Assembly (NCBI RefSeq): GCF_010993775.1
Contig: NZ_WOTO01000008.1
Coordinates: forward strand, 124,001-188,000
Source: Fodinicola feengrottensis
GTDB taxonomy: Bacteria; Actinomycetota; Actinomycetes; Mycobacteriales; HKI-0501
Reading direction: 5' to 3'
DNA: 64,000 nucleotides
Both the position numbers and the translations under genes were made by a program. Shown in pieces: positions 17,715-26,620 of the stretch. The notes below the pieces were generated by a model, which saw only the letters and a program-made list of their open reading frames with translations, had not been told where the DNA came from and searched no databases. Within the stretch, counting starts at the first letter, position 1, and each line of letters begins with the position of its first letter.

Positions 17715-18745
17715 ATGACGGCCGTGGAAAACCCTGCCAGCACCATTCCGGGCACCGGCCTCGTCGATAAATTTGGGCGCATTGCTACCGATTTGCGTAT
17801 TTCGCTGACGGATCGCTGCAATCTTCGCTGCGCTTATTGCATGCCGGCCGAAGGGCTGGATTGGCTGCCCAAACCGGAATTGCTCACGGACGAGGAAATC
17901 GTCCGGCTGGCCCGCATCGGGGTCACCATGCTGGGGATCCGGGAAATCCGGTTCACCGGTGGCGAGCCGTTGTTGCGTCGCGGTTTGGTGAGCATTCTCG
18001 ATCAGGTCACCTCGTTGGAACCACGGCCCAGGACGATGTTGACCACTAACGCGATTGGGCTGGCCCGGCTGGCCCAGCCGCTCGCGGACGCCGGCCTGAA
18101 CCGGATCAACGTCTCTCTTGACACCTTGCGAGCGGACCGGTTCTCCCAGATCACCCGCCGGCACCGGCTCGACGACGTGTTGGCCGGCGTACACGCGGCG
18201 AACGCGGCCGGGCTGCGGCCAGTCAAGATCAACACCGTCCTGCTGCGCGACCTCAACGACGATGAGGCTCCTGAGCTGCTGGCGTTCGCCGTCGAGCACG
18301 GCCTGGAGCTGCGATTCATCGAGCAGATGCCGCTGGACGCCCAACACGCGTGGCGGCGCGAGGAAATGGTCACCAGCCAGGAGATCCTGGATCGACTGTC
18401 GACCCGCTTCACCCTCACGCCGGACCCGAGCGAGCGCGGCGGGTCGCCGGCGGAGACGTGGTGGTGGTGGACGGCGGGCCGGTCAAGGTTGGCGTGATCG
18501 CGTCGGTGACCCGGCCGTTCTGCGGTGCCTGCGACCGAACCCGGCTGACCGCCGACGGGCAGATCCGCAACTGCCTGTTCGCGCGGTCCGAGAACGATCT
18601 GCGGACGCCGCTAAGATCGGGGGCAAGCGATGCCGAGCTGGCCGACCGCTGGCGCGCGGCAATGTGGGGGAAACTGCCCGGCCACGGGATCAACGACCCG
18701 AGTTTCCTGCAGCCGGACCGCCCAATGTCGGCGATCGGTGGATAG
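17715..18745 (+). CDS. moaA: GTP 3',8-cyclase MoaA
   Basis: Radical SAM enzyme for the first step of molybdenum cofactor synthesis, GTP to 3',8-cH2GTP. N-terminal cluster [18 protein letters not shown] and [10 protein letters not shown]; the C-terminal second cluster is [18 protein letters not shown]. It ends in Gly-Gly (SAIGG), needed for activity. One frameshift near 18440 (between SERGGSPAE and [16 protein letters not shown]). About 343 residues. Start ATG 17715. moaD follows 42 bp later. Confidence 0.93.
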
Positions 18746-18787
18746 CTCGTCACTTTCAGTAGTCAGATTGTTCTGGGGAGTACGTCA

Positions 18788-19049
18788 GTGGAAGTAACGT
18801 CGGTCACGGTTCGGTATTTCGCCGCCGCCCGCGCCGCCGCCGGCACCGAAGCCGAGCTGGTCGAGACCGCGCCGCACAGCACCGTCGCCCAGTTGGTCCG
18901 CCCAACTTGCCGACCAGCACGGCGAAAAGCTCGCCGACGTGCTGGAACGCTGCTCATATCTGGTGGACGGGATCGCCGCCTCCGACCGGGCCGTACGACT
19001 GCCCGGTGGCGGCACCGTCGACATCCTGCCGCCTTTCGCGGGCGGCTGA
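18788..19049 (+). CDS. moaD: MoaD/ThiS family sulfur carrier (molybdopterin synthase small subunit)
   Basis: Ubiquitin-fold protein of about 86 residues that carries the thiocarboxylate used by MoaE. GTG start at 18788 behind GGGGAG. N-terminus TVRYFAAARAAAGTEAE; C-terminus RLPGGGTVDILPPFAGG with the required terminal Gly-Gly. A frameshift near 18898 (QLV/SAQLADQHGEKLADVLERC) splits the middle. Its partner moaE is 9.5 kb away at 28576. Confidence 0.88.
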
Positions 19050-19162
19050 TCAACCCTCTTACACCGCTGACCGCACCCCCCGGCATAGCCGTCGGAATGC
19101 ACAATGGGTCACGATCCACTGAGTGCATTGACCGATAAAGCGTGATCCGCGGAGGTTCAACG

Positions 19163-19795
19163 ATGAGCCAGTACGGCGGGCCAGCCAGTGGCCCACCAGA
19201 TGCCAATAGCAATCCCAATCCGTACGCGTTGCCGGCCAGCGGCCCGCCAGGGGGAAACCCGTACGGCCCACCGCCCGGCTACCCGTACGGCGGAGGGCTC
19301 TTCCCACCGCCGGAACCGCCGAAGAAGAAGATGTCCGGTGGCGCGATCACCGGGATCGTGATTGGCGCCGTGGTGTTGCTCCTGCTGGTCGCCGGTGGTG
19401 TGGTCGGTGGCATCTACTACTTCAACAACCAGGGCAAGACGAGTGCGACAGCGGCCGGCCCGCCCTCGGCGAAGGCTTCCGGGTCCGCCCAGCCCACTGC
19501 CGAGCCCAGTGCCGGATCGTCGCCGTCGGGCGCGGTGCCCGGCGGCGGCACGCCGGCCAGCCAGAACATTCAGGTCGGCCAGTGCGTACGCCAGGCCCGG
19601 AGCATCGACGGGCGGCCGTCCGCGCTGCCGGCCGACTGCACCCAGCCGCAGACCTTGCTGGTGGTGGCCCGGTTCGACGCGACCACCAACAGCAATGTGT
19701 GCCGGAGCAGCGGGAAGAAATTCAACCTCGCCTTCACCCACTCCGATCGCGTACGGGCCAACAGCTACGTGCTCTGCCTGAAGAACCAGTCGTAA
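19163..19795 (+). CDS. proline/glycine-rich single-pass membrane protein with extracytoplasmic Cys domain
   Basis: Intact 210-residue protein. Residues 1-57 are rich in Pro, Gly, Tyr and Asn; KKKMSGG precedes one membrane helix (about 62-85), then a Ser/Pro/Ala linker and a C-terminal domain with four Cys (VGQCV, ADCTQ, NVCRSS, LCLKNQS). The layout resembles LppU/SCO3897-type actinobacterial surface proteins; function unknown. ATG 19163 chosen because GGAGG lies 8 bases upstream. A paralogue with the same layout starts at 20507. Confidence 0.65.
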   Translation: MSQYGGPASGPPDANSNPNPYALPASGPPGGNPYGPPPGYPYGGGLFPPPEPPKKKMSGGAITGIVIGAVVLLLLVAGGVVGGIYYFNNQGKTSATAAGPPSAKASGSAQPTAEPSAGSSPSGAVPGGGTPASQNIQVGQCVRQARSIDGRPSALPADCTQPQTLLVVARFDATTNSNVCRSSGKKFNLAFTHSDRVRANSYVLCLKNQS

Positions 19796-19796
19796 A

Positions 19797-20273
19797 TCAG
19801 CGGCATTCCAGGGTGACAGTCGCCTGGTGCCGGACCGGGAAGTTCACCGAGTTGGCGATGAAACACAGCCGATGGGCGGCGTCGTGCAGCTCGGTGGCCT
19901 TGCCCAGCATGCTCTCCTGGGTCACCATGACCCGTGGCCGCAGGAGAACTTCGGTGAAGGCCGCGCTGCCCTTGCCGTCCATTCGCATGATGCCGCTGGC
20001 ACTGTCCTCGTACGAGCTGACCACCACCGCGGCCCGTGAGCATTCGGCCAGATAGCTGAGCATGTGACATTCCGAGAGCGCGGCCACCAGCAGCTGCTCG
20101 GGATTCCACCGGTCACGATCGCCACGAAAGACCGGGTCAGCGGAGCCTTCGATGGGCAGCGGCGCGGACGCCCAGACCTCGTTCTCCCGGCCATAGCGCC
20201 GATAGCCGGTGGTTCCCTCGCCACGGTTGCCGGTCCAGATCAGCTCGATCGCATAGCCATGTTCTCTCGCCAC
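19797..20273 (-). CDS. OsmC family peroxide reductase-like protein
   Basis: Intact 158-residue OsmC/Ohr-fold protein. The two conserved cysteines are in LSECHMLSYL and AHRLCFIANSVN, with the Arg-containing loop near GDRDRWNPEQLL typical of the YhfA/OsmC branch. Thiol-dependent reduction of organic hydroperoxides is the family activity. Convergent with the preceding membrane protein, stops one base apart. No operon partner. Confidence 0.85.
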   Translation of the reverse strand: MAREHGYAIELIWTGNRGEGTTGYRRYGRENEVWASAPLPIEGSADPVFRGDRDRWNPEQLLVAALSECHMLSYLAECSRAAVVVSSYEDSASGIMRMDGKGSAAFTEVLLRPRVMVTQESMLGKATELHDAAHRLCFIANSVNFPVRHQATVTLECR

Positions 20274-20379
20274 CTGAGCACTCCGATCTGAAGTTGTCGG
20301 CAGAGCACCTCCCGATCCTCGCGTGGCCAGCCGGAAACCTCAACGCCAACAGCGTCGGCGATACCGCCATCTAAGGTCT

Positions 20380-20407
20380 TCTAGGGAATACCCAATACTT
20401 CCCTAGA
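20380..20407. promoter_or_regulatory. inverted repeat TCTAGGGAA-N10-TTCCCTAGA
   Basis: Perfect 9-bp arms in the ~230 bp between the OsmC gene and the Cys-domain membrane protein at 20507. The word TTCTAGGGAAT recurs at 21046 just upstream of the ATPase gene, so a shared regulator or promoter element is likely. CTAG is rare in this DNA, which makes the repeat stand out. Confidence 0.5.
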
Positions 20408-20506
20408 CGTCCCACGACACCTTGGTTCGCCACCGGATTCCACCGGCGGTATCGTGCAGCAGTGCTGTGACCAGCACAAATGTGACAAAAGTCAAGGGGG
20501 TTTCAG

Positions 20507-21011
20507 ATGGGCTTTGGGGAACCGTACGGCGGACCGACCGCCGCAGCCACCGCCGCGGCGCGGGATGGGCGGGGGCGCCATCGCCGGCATCATCATCGGC
20601 GGCGGCATCCTGCTGCTGCTCTGCGGCGGCGGAGTCGGCGCCGGCATCACGTATTTCGCGACCGGATCGAACAACCGCTCCACCAGCGGCGGGAGCGGCG
20701 GCAACACGTCCCGGCAGATGCCCAGCGGCAGGCCGACCGGCTCGGCCGCCAACTCGTCCGTCCCGGTCAGCATCCGCGACCTCAAGGTCGGGCAGTGCAT
20801 GAAGTTCGGTTCGGACGTGGAAAGCCAGCCCGAATACCAGGAAGGCGCGCCGGTGCAGTGCAGCGAGCCGAACTCCTGGCGGGTCATCCAGCGCCTCGAC
20901 GGCACTACGGACTCGACGCCATGCAAATCCGCCAATGGCTTCGGCAGCTACGCCAGCTCCGACGACGTACCAGTCAAGTACGTCCTGTGTGTGGAGGCCA
21001 ACGACCACTGA
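20507..21011 (+). CDS. second single-pass membrane protein with extracytoplasmic Cys domain
   Basis: Paralogue in layout of the 19163 gene: short Pro/Arg-rich N-terminus, GGGAIAGIIIGGGILLLLC helix, Ser/Gly/Asn linker, then SIRDLKVGQCMKFGSD, VQCSE, TPCKS and VLCVEAN cysteines. ATG 20507 sits behind AAGGGGG; a frameshift near 20560 joins it to the main frame. About 168 residues. Function unknown. The ATPase at 21086 follows in the same direction after 75 bp containing a palindrome. Confidence 0.6.
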
Positions 21012-21034
21012 TCGGCGCGACACGCCGATAGTGG

Positions 21035-21066
21035 CCTCTAGCGATTTCTAGGGAATCCCCTAGAGG
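21035..21066. promoter_or_regulatory. nested palindrome upstream of the ATPase gene
   Basis: CCTCTAG pairs with CTAGAGG across 18 bases, and inside it TCTAGGG pairs with CCCTAGA. It carries the same TTCTAGGGAAT core as the site at 20380 and ends 20 bases before the ATPase start codon. Confidence 0.5.
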
Positions 21067-21085
21067 GGCCGATACGGTGCGAGAG

Positions 21086-22299
21086 ATGGACCCCATCCGC
21101 AATCCGTACGCGCCCGGGGCCGGCCAGCGGCCACCGGAGCTGGCTGGCCGAGACCGCGAGCTGGACCAGTTCGGCGTGGTCCTGGAACGGGTCGAGCGCC
21201 GCCGGCCCGAGCGCAGCCTGGTGCTGACCGGGCTGCGTGGCGTCGGCAAGACCGTGCTGCTCAACGCCCTCCGCTCGGCCGCGCTGGATCGCCGGTGGGG
21301 GACCGGCAAGCTGGAGGCCCGGCCAGAGGTGTCGCTGCGCCGGCCGCTGTCCGCCGCGCTGCACGCGGCCGCCCGCGAGCTGGCACCTCGCCATCGCGCA
21401 CCCGAGCGGGTCGAGGAGTTTCTGGCCGTACTCAAGGCTTTCGCGTTGCGTTCCAACCCGGCGGACGCGACGCGAAGATCCGGGACCGCTGGCAGCCCGG
21501 CATCGACGTGCCGGCCGCGGTCGGCCGGGCCGACTCCGGTGACATGGAAATCGACCTGTTGGAGTTGTTCACCGACGCCGCGCGCGTTGGCCGCCGACGT
21601 TGGCGCGGGCGTCGCGTTGTTCATCGACGAAATGCAGGATCTGTCCACAGTAGATGTTTCGGCACTGTGCGCGGCCTGCCACGAACTTTCCCAGAACGGC
21701 GCGCCTTTGGTCGTCGTCGGCGCCGGGCTGCCGCACCTGCCAAGCGTGTTGTCCGCGTCCAAGTCCTATTCCGAGCGACTCTTTCGGTACGTCCGGATCG
21801 ACCGGCTGGATCGTACGGCCGCCGACCATGCGCTGATCGCGCCGGCCAAGCGCGAGGACGCCAGCTGGACCGACGAAGCCTTGGACGCGATGCACGAGAT
21901 TTCCGGCGGCTATCCATATTTATTTCGTGCAGGCGTACGGGAAAGCGGCCTGGGACCACGCGCCGGCCACCTCACCGATCACGGCTGAGGACGTGTCGGT
22001 GGCGGCACCCGGAAGCCGACGCCGAACTCGCGGTCGGGTTCTTCGGCTCCCGGTACGAGCGGGCCACCCCGGCCGAGCGGGAATACCTGCGGACGATGGC
22101 GACCGTGGGGGAGCACACGGCCGGCGAGGCCGTCCCGACCGCGGACCTCGCGACTTCGTTGGGACGTAAGCCTTCCAGCCTGTCCCCGGCCCGCGACGGG
22201 CTGATCAAGAAAGGGCTGATCTACTCCGCGGAGCGGGGCAGCATCGCCTTCACCGTCCCGCATTTCGGCCGCTGGCTGCGCAGCCGCCCGTCTGAATAG
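21086..22299 (+). CDS. AAA-type ATPase (ORC/STAND-like) with C-terminal winged helix
   Basis: About 405 residues. P-loop GLRGVGKTVLLNAL, Walker B VALFIDEMQDLS, a VVGAGLPHLP sensor-1-like strand, and a C-terminal part (YLRTMATVGEHTAGEAVPTA, then LGRKPSSLSPARDGLIKKGLIY) resembling a winged helix. Such ATPases are found as archaeal-type ORC-like or signalling/defence proteins; no specific role can be read here. Frameshifts near 21470, 21580 and 21930-22010; the restored middle reads DRWQPGIDVPAAVGRADSGD and YFIQAYGKAAWDHAPATS. Start ATG 21086 (GTG 21077 possible). Converges with the aminotransferase, stops adjacent. Confidence 0.7.
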
Positions 22300-23578
22300 C
22301 TACTGCCGGTCAGCGAGAAGCTTCTCGGTGCCGACCAGTCGTACGCAGGTGGCCAGCGCGTCGATCGCCGCCTCGACCTCGGCCAGCTCCGGGAAGGTCG
22401 GCGCGATCCGGATCAGCTGGTCCTGCGGGTCGTCGCCGTGCGGGTGCGTCGCGCCAGCCGGAGTGAGCGCGATGCCGGCTTCCTTCGCCTTCGCGACCAC
22501 CGCGGCAGCGCACCCAGCCGGCACCCGCAGAAGGATGAAGTAGCCGCCGGCCGGGCTGGTCCACGACGCGAGGCCAGTGCCGCTCAGCTCGGTGGACAAG
22601 ATCTTGTCCACCGCGTCGAACTTCGGCCGGATCAGAGCCGCGTGCTGGCGCATGTGCTCGCGGAGCCCGTCCGCGTCTTTCAGGAACCGTACGTGCCGGA
22701 GCTGGTTGATCTTGTCCGGGCCGATGCTGCGCTTGACGGTGTGGCTCAGCCACCACTTGACGTTGGCGGCGGAGGCCCCGAAGAAACCAACACCGCTGCC
22801 GGCGAAGGTGATCTTCGAGGTGGAGCCGAAGACGAACGCCCGGTCCGGGTTGCCACTCTGGGCGCACGAGGCGAGCAGGTCGGCGATCTCGGCAGGTTTG
22901 TCGGTGAGGTGGTGCACCGCGTACGCGTTGTCCCAGAAGATGCGGAAATCCGGGGCCGCGGTGGGCATCGCGGCGAGCCGGCGGACCGTCTCGGCGGAGT
23001 AGACGGTGCCGTCCGGGTTGCTGTATTTGGGCACGCACCAGATGCCCTTGATCCGGGCGTCGTCGGCGGCCAGCCGCTCGACCACGTCCATGTCCGGACC
23101 GGTCTCGGTCATCGGCACCGGGATCATCGTGATGCCGTAGCGCTCGCAGATCCCGAAGTGCCGGTCGTAGCCCGGAACCGGGCACAGGAACGCGATTTCC
23201 GGCTCGTCAGCCCATCGACGCTCGCCACCCGGAAGCACGCTGAGCTGCGCGAACACAACCGCGTCATGCATCAGCTCCAGGCTGGAGTTGCCGGCCGCCA
23301 GCAGCTGCTCGACCGGCACCTGCAGGGCTTGGCTGAAGATCGCCCGCAGCTCGGCCAGACCGTTCAACCCGCCGTAGTTGCGCAGATCCGTGCCGTCGGC
23401 CGACACCACCGGCGCTCGTACGTCCAGCAGCTCGTTGGCGAGGTCCAGCTGGCGTGGCGACGGGCTTGCCCCGGGTGAGATCCAGCTTCAGACCACGGCC
23501 CACCAGGGCCGCGAAATCCTCGCGAGCGCGGTCACGCTGGGCGGTCAGCTCTTGGATGGTCAACGCTGGAGCGGTCAC
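22300..23578 (-). CDS. class I/II aminotransferase, Rv3722c-like aspartate aminotransferase
   Basis: PLP enzyme of about 425 residues. N-terminus LTRGKPSPRQLDLANELL, NYGGLNGLAELRAIFSQ, the N-aspartate region PKYSNPDGTVYS, IFWDNAYAVHHL, and the PLP-lysine FGSTSKITFAGSGVGFF. These match the unusual family of the mycobacterial main aspartate aminotransferase (Rv3722c). One frameshift near 23470. GTG 23578 is preferred because AAAGGGA lies just upstream; GTG 23593 is an alternative. Monocistronic as far as visible. Confidence 0.82.
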
Positions 23579-23625
23579 CGGAGTCCCTTTCACCGTGAAG
23601 CGTGGTCGTAGGCCACGCTGACAGC

Positions 23626-24525
23626 CTAATGACCAGCCAGCGGGCTACTGGTGCCGGGAAGCTGTACGGGCGGTGCCTCGGGCACGTTCGGCAGCTCCGC
23701 CTCCAACAGCCGCAGGGTGCGCGGGACGATCAGGAAGCGGCCGACGACGAACCACAGCGCGACCAGGACGAACAGTGGAACCTGGGAAGTGAAGGACGAC
23801 TGCACGACCGCGCTGGCCGGCCGGCTGTAGATGATCACCACCTGCAACACCGCGTCGACCAGGAAGACCAGGCCCAGGCTGGCGGTCATCGCCCGATACA
23901 GCCCGCGGAACTGCCGCGAGTGCTGCCAGGCCAGTTCGAAGGCCTCGGCACGGATCGGATCGCCTTGGGAAGCAACCGGTTTGAGGGCCGTACGCATGAT
24001 CGGCCGCTGCGCCCAGGTGGTCGCGAGGATGACAGCTCCCGCGATGGCGATGTAGATCGCCGGCCGGGCCAGCACGAACCGCGCGTCGCCACTGACTGAG
24101 GTCAGCACCACGCTGGCAGCGACCTCCAGCAGCACGCCCACCGCGAAGCCGTCCAGCCTGCTCGCGGTCTTGTGTCGTACGCGCGTCACCACCAGGTCGC
24201 CGATGACGATCACTCCAGAGACAACCGCGCCCGCAACCATGCTCGGGACGTTGCCGAAACCGGCGAGATAGCAGCCGACGATGGTCGCGGTCGCCACGCC
24301 GGCCGCGATCACGGCCAGCCTCCAGCGGAACTCGCCGGTCTCGATCCGGCCGCCGATCGCCTTGCCGGTCAGCAGGGTGCCACCGATCGTCAGCGCTACC
24401 GCGGCGGGCACGCCGAGCGGCGCGAGGACCACCAGGACCAGGGTCGGTAGGAGCAGGTCGATCGCCGCGTTCACGATCAGGATCGCGAAGTAGAGGACCT
24501 TGCGGCCAGTGCTGATGTCAGGCAT
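23626..24525 (-). CDS. VC0807-type multi-pass membrane protein
   Basis: Intact ~299-residue protein with six or seven hydrophobic helices. The sequence pattern (ILIVNAAIDLLLPTLVLVVL, RPAIYIAIAGAVILATTW, FRGLYRAMTASLGLVFLVDA) matches actinobacterial VC0807-like proteins, function unknown. ATG 24525 overlaps the end of the upstream monooxygenase by 8 bp, so the two are an operon, presumably under the divergent MarR regulator. Confidence 0.7.
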   Translation of the reverse strand: MPDISTGRKVLYFAILIVNAAIDLLLPTLVLVVLAPLGVPAAVALTIGGTLLTGKAIGGRIETGEFRWRLAVIAAGVATATIVGCYLAGFGNVPSMVAGAVVSGVIVIGDLVVTRVRHKTASRLDGFAVGVLLEVAASVVLTSVSGDARFVLARPAIYIAIAGAVILATTWAQRPIMRTALKPVASQGDPIRAEAFELAWQHSRQFRGLYRAMTASLGLVFLVDAVLQVVIIYSRPASAVVQSSFTSQVPLFVLVALWFVVGRFLIVPRTLRLLEAELPNVPEAPPVQLPGTSSPLAGH

Positions 24526-25586
24526 TTGAGGCCTCCGGAGCGCCGTAGCTCGCCGACCGCAGGATCGCTTCGCCAGCGGTGACGCGCATGTCCGCGTGAT
24601 AGCCGGCCACCGCATCGGTGACGGTGTTGTCATTCAGTACGTGGGAAACCAGCAGGGCCGCGTCGCCGAACGCGGTGTTGGCGCCCTCGCCGTGAGCCGG
24701 CGACATCGCGTGGATGGCATCGCCAAGGAACGCGACCGGCACGCCGGCGTGCGCCGGGATTTCGGGGATCTCCGGCATCGCGCGCAGCGGGGTCAGGAAG
24801 GTATCCGCCACGATCGCTTCCGGTAGCACCGTGGTCGTACGAGGGTCCCAACCGGCCGTCTGCTCCTGAGCGAATCGGACCAGCTCAGCCGGGGACGAGC
24901 CACCCGGCGGAAAGTCGTCCGACCGGCCCATCAGCACCCACATGACGTACGGCTGGGAAGCGGGGGCGGGTCGTACGCGCAAAGGGCCAGCACTGTGGAG
25001 CCCTCGACGACTCCGCAGAATCTGCCGTGCAGGATCGCCGGGGCCGCCCATGGCCGGTTCGCGGCGGTCAGGGGAGCACGCCCGAAGATCGCCGAAATGC
25101 CCAGCGGCAGCGGGTCACGGCCGGGCAGCAATTCCCGCCGCACCGCCGAACTGACGCCGTCGGCCGCGATGATCAGGTCGGCCGTACCGACATCCGCGAT
25201 CGACGTGACCCGCCGACCGAACCGGATCCGGTCCGCGACACCCTGGGCGAGCACCCGCCGGACCGTGCCGCGGTCGATCGCGCCCGGCGCTCCTGGCGCG
25301 TCGTGCCGAGCCAGCAGGTCCAATGCGGGGGGTGTAGAGGTAGACCGCCGGGTCGCTCGCGGTCGCTCTGCCGTGTGCAGCGACTGCTCGTACGCGTCGA
25401 AGCGTTCGCTCGACAGGCAGGCCCGCAGCCCGTCGTGCCCGGTCTCGTTGACGTTGATCCGGTATCCTGGCCGAAGTCGTGTATCCCGTCCTGTGCCTCC
25501 AGCACCTCGACGTCCACGCCGGCCTTTCGCAGACCGTTGGCCACACAAAGCCCGCCAAGGCCGGCTCCCACCACGACCACTCGCAT
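24518..25586 (-). CDS. FAD-dependent monooxygenase (UbiH/PHBH-like)
   Basis: About 356 residues. Dinucleotide motif VVVVGAGLGGLCVANGLRKAG at the N-terminus, ADGVSSAVRRELLPG in the middle and FLGDAIHAMSPAHGEGANTAFGDA near the C-terminus, the three standard motifs. Frameshifts near 25470 and 24970. Divergent from a MarR regulator with a 77 bp gap and co-directional with a membrane protein, a layout typical of a drug or aromatic compound detoxification pair. Substrate unknown. Confidence 0.85.
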
Positions 25587-25618
25587 CTCAGCCCCTTCCA
25601 GTTACCTTAGCCAATTAA

Positions 25619-25634
25619 CTTCTTAGCTACCAAG
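25619..25634. promoter_or_regulatory. imperfect palindrome, likely MarR operator
   Basis: CTTCTTAGCTACCAAG (CTTnnTAGCTAnnAAG, 12 of 16 positions symmetric) lies mid-way between the divergent monooxygenase and MarR starts in an A/T-rich stretch. Position and symmetry fit autoregulation by the MarR protein. Confidence 0.5.
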
Positions 25635-25663
25635 ATAATGGGAGAGTAAGGTATGTTGTGCTC

Positions 25664-26140
25664 ATGGCGCAAGTGACTCCCGAACAGCGTGACGCTGGCG
25701 CGATGGTGGGCGCCGAGTTCGCGACCGCGATGGTGGTGTTCCACGAGGCCGTCGGCAAACTGCTCGGGCTCAGCCCGGTCGAGCGCAAATGCCTCGACAC
25801 CCTCCGCCGACTGGGCCCGGTGACCGCCGGCGCGATCGGGGAACACACCGGCCTGACCACCGGCGCTGTCACCGGATTGGTGGATCGACTGGAAAAGGCC
25901 GGTCACGTCGTACGCGAGCGCGATCCGCACGACCGCCGCAAGGTCGTCGTGAAATTGGTGCCGAACGAGCGAAACGCCGCACTGATGGCCACCGCGTTCG
26001 GGCCGTTCATCGAAGACATGACTGAGCTCGGGTCGAAATACAACCAGGACGAGGTGCTCGCGATCGCCGACTGGATTCGGCGTACGACCGACATCCTGGT
26101 GGCCAACACCCGGCGGATCACGACCATGGACGCGCCGTGA
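25664..26140 (+). CDS. MarR family regulator
   Basis: Intact 158-residue winged-helix regulator. VERKCLDTLRRLGPVTAGAI, EHTGLTTGAVTGLVDRLEKAG (recognition helix) and RERDPHDRRKVVVKLV (wing). The ATG at 25664 is preferred over GTG 25658. Divergent from the flavin monooxygenase-membrane protein operon it probably represses. The central ERKCLDTL cysteine could be ligand- or redox-sensing; that is a guess. Confidence 0.85.
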   Translation: MAQVTPEQRDAGAMVGAEFATAMVVFHEAVGKLLGLSPVERKCLDTLRRLGPVTAGAIGEHTGLTTGAVTGLVDRLEKAGHVVRERDPHDRRKVVVKLVPNERNAALMATAFGPFIEDMTELGSKYNQDEVLAIADWIRRTTDILVANTRRITTMDAP

Positions 26141-26217
26141 TTCAGCCCGTACGGTTAGTCACATTTCACCCCGACCCGCTCTTCCATCGGACCCTCGGGT
26201 GAAGTAATATCGAACAC

Positions 26218-26620
26218 ATGTTCGAAGAAGAACTTGACGCACTCCAGTCCCGGGACGATTCCAAGGTGGCGGCCAGCGTTGAGCGGCTGCTGGCGGCTGA
26301 CACCGGCATCGCGTTCGGCGCCGATCCGACCCAGCTGACCTATCGGCAGCTGGTCGACCTCTGCTGGTCGTACGAGTGGTCCATCGCCCGGATCGAGGCC
26401 TGCCAGCTGGCCGTCATCGCCGAGCAGCTGCGGCGGGCTCTGTCGGCCGGCGCCAGTCAGGTGGAGGGCCCAGCAGCGATGTGCCCTCGACGTCCAGGGC
26501 GCCCTGCATATCTCGCAGCGGGCGGCTCGGTCGCTGGTGGCCACTGCCCAGGAGATCTGTGACCATCCGGGCTCGCACGCCGGCCGGCCGGTGGCTCCGG
26601 CCGAGCCAGTGGCTACCTGA
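26218..26620 (+). CDS. short DUF222-like protein
   Basis: After joining a frameshift near 26485, about 134 residues: MFEEELDALQSRDDSKVAAS..., QLAVIAEQLRRALSAG, then ALHISQRAARSLVATAQEI. It resembles the N-terminal part of actinobacterial DUF222/HNH proteins, but the HNH half is missing and the stop (26618-26620) overlaps the end of the convergent molybdoenzyme gene. Either a truncated copy or a small independent protein; low certainty on family. Confidence 0.45.
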
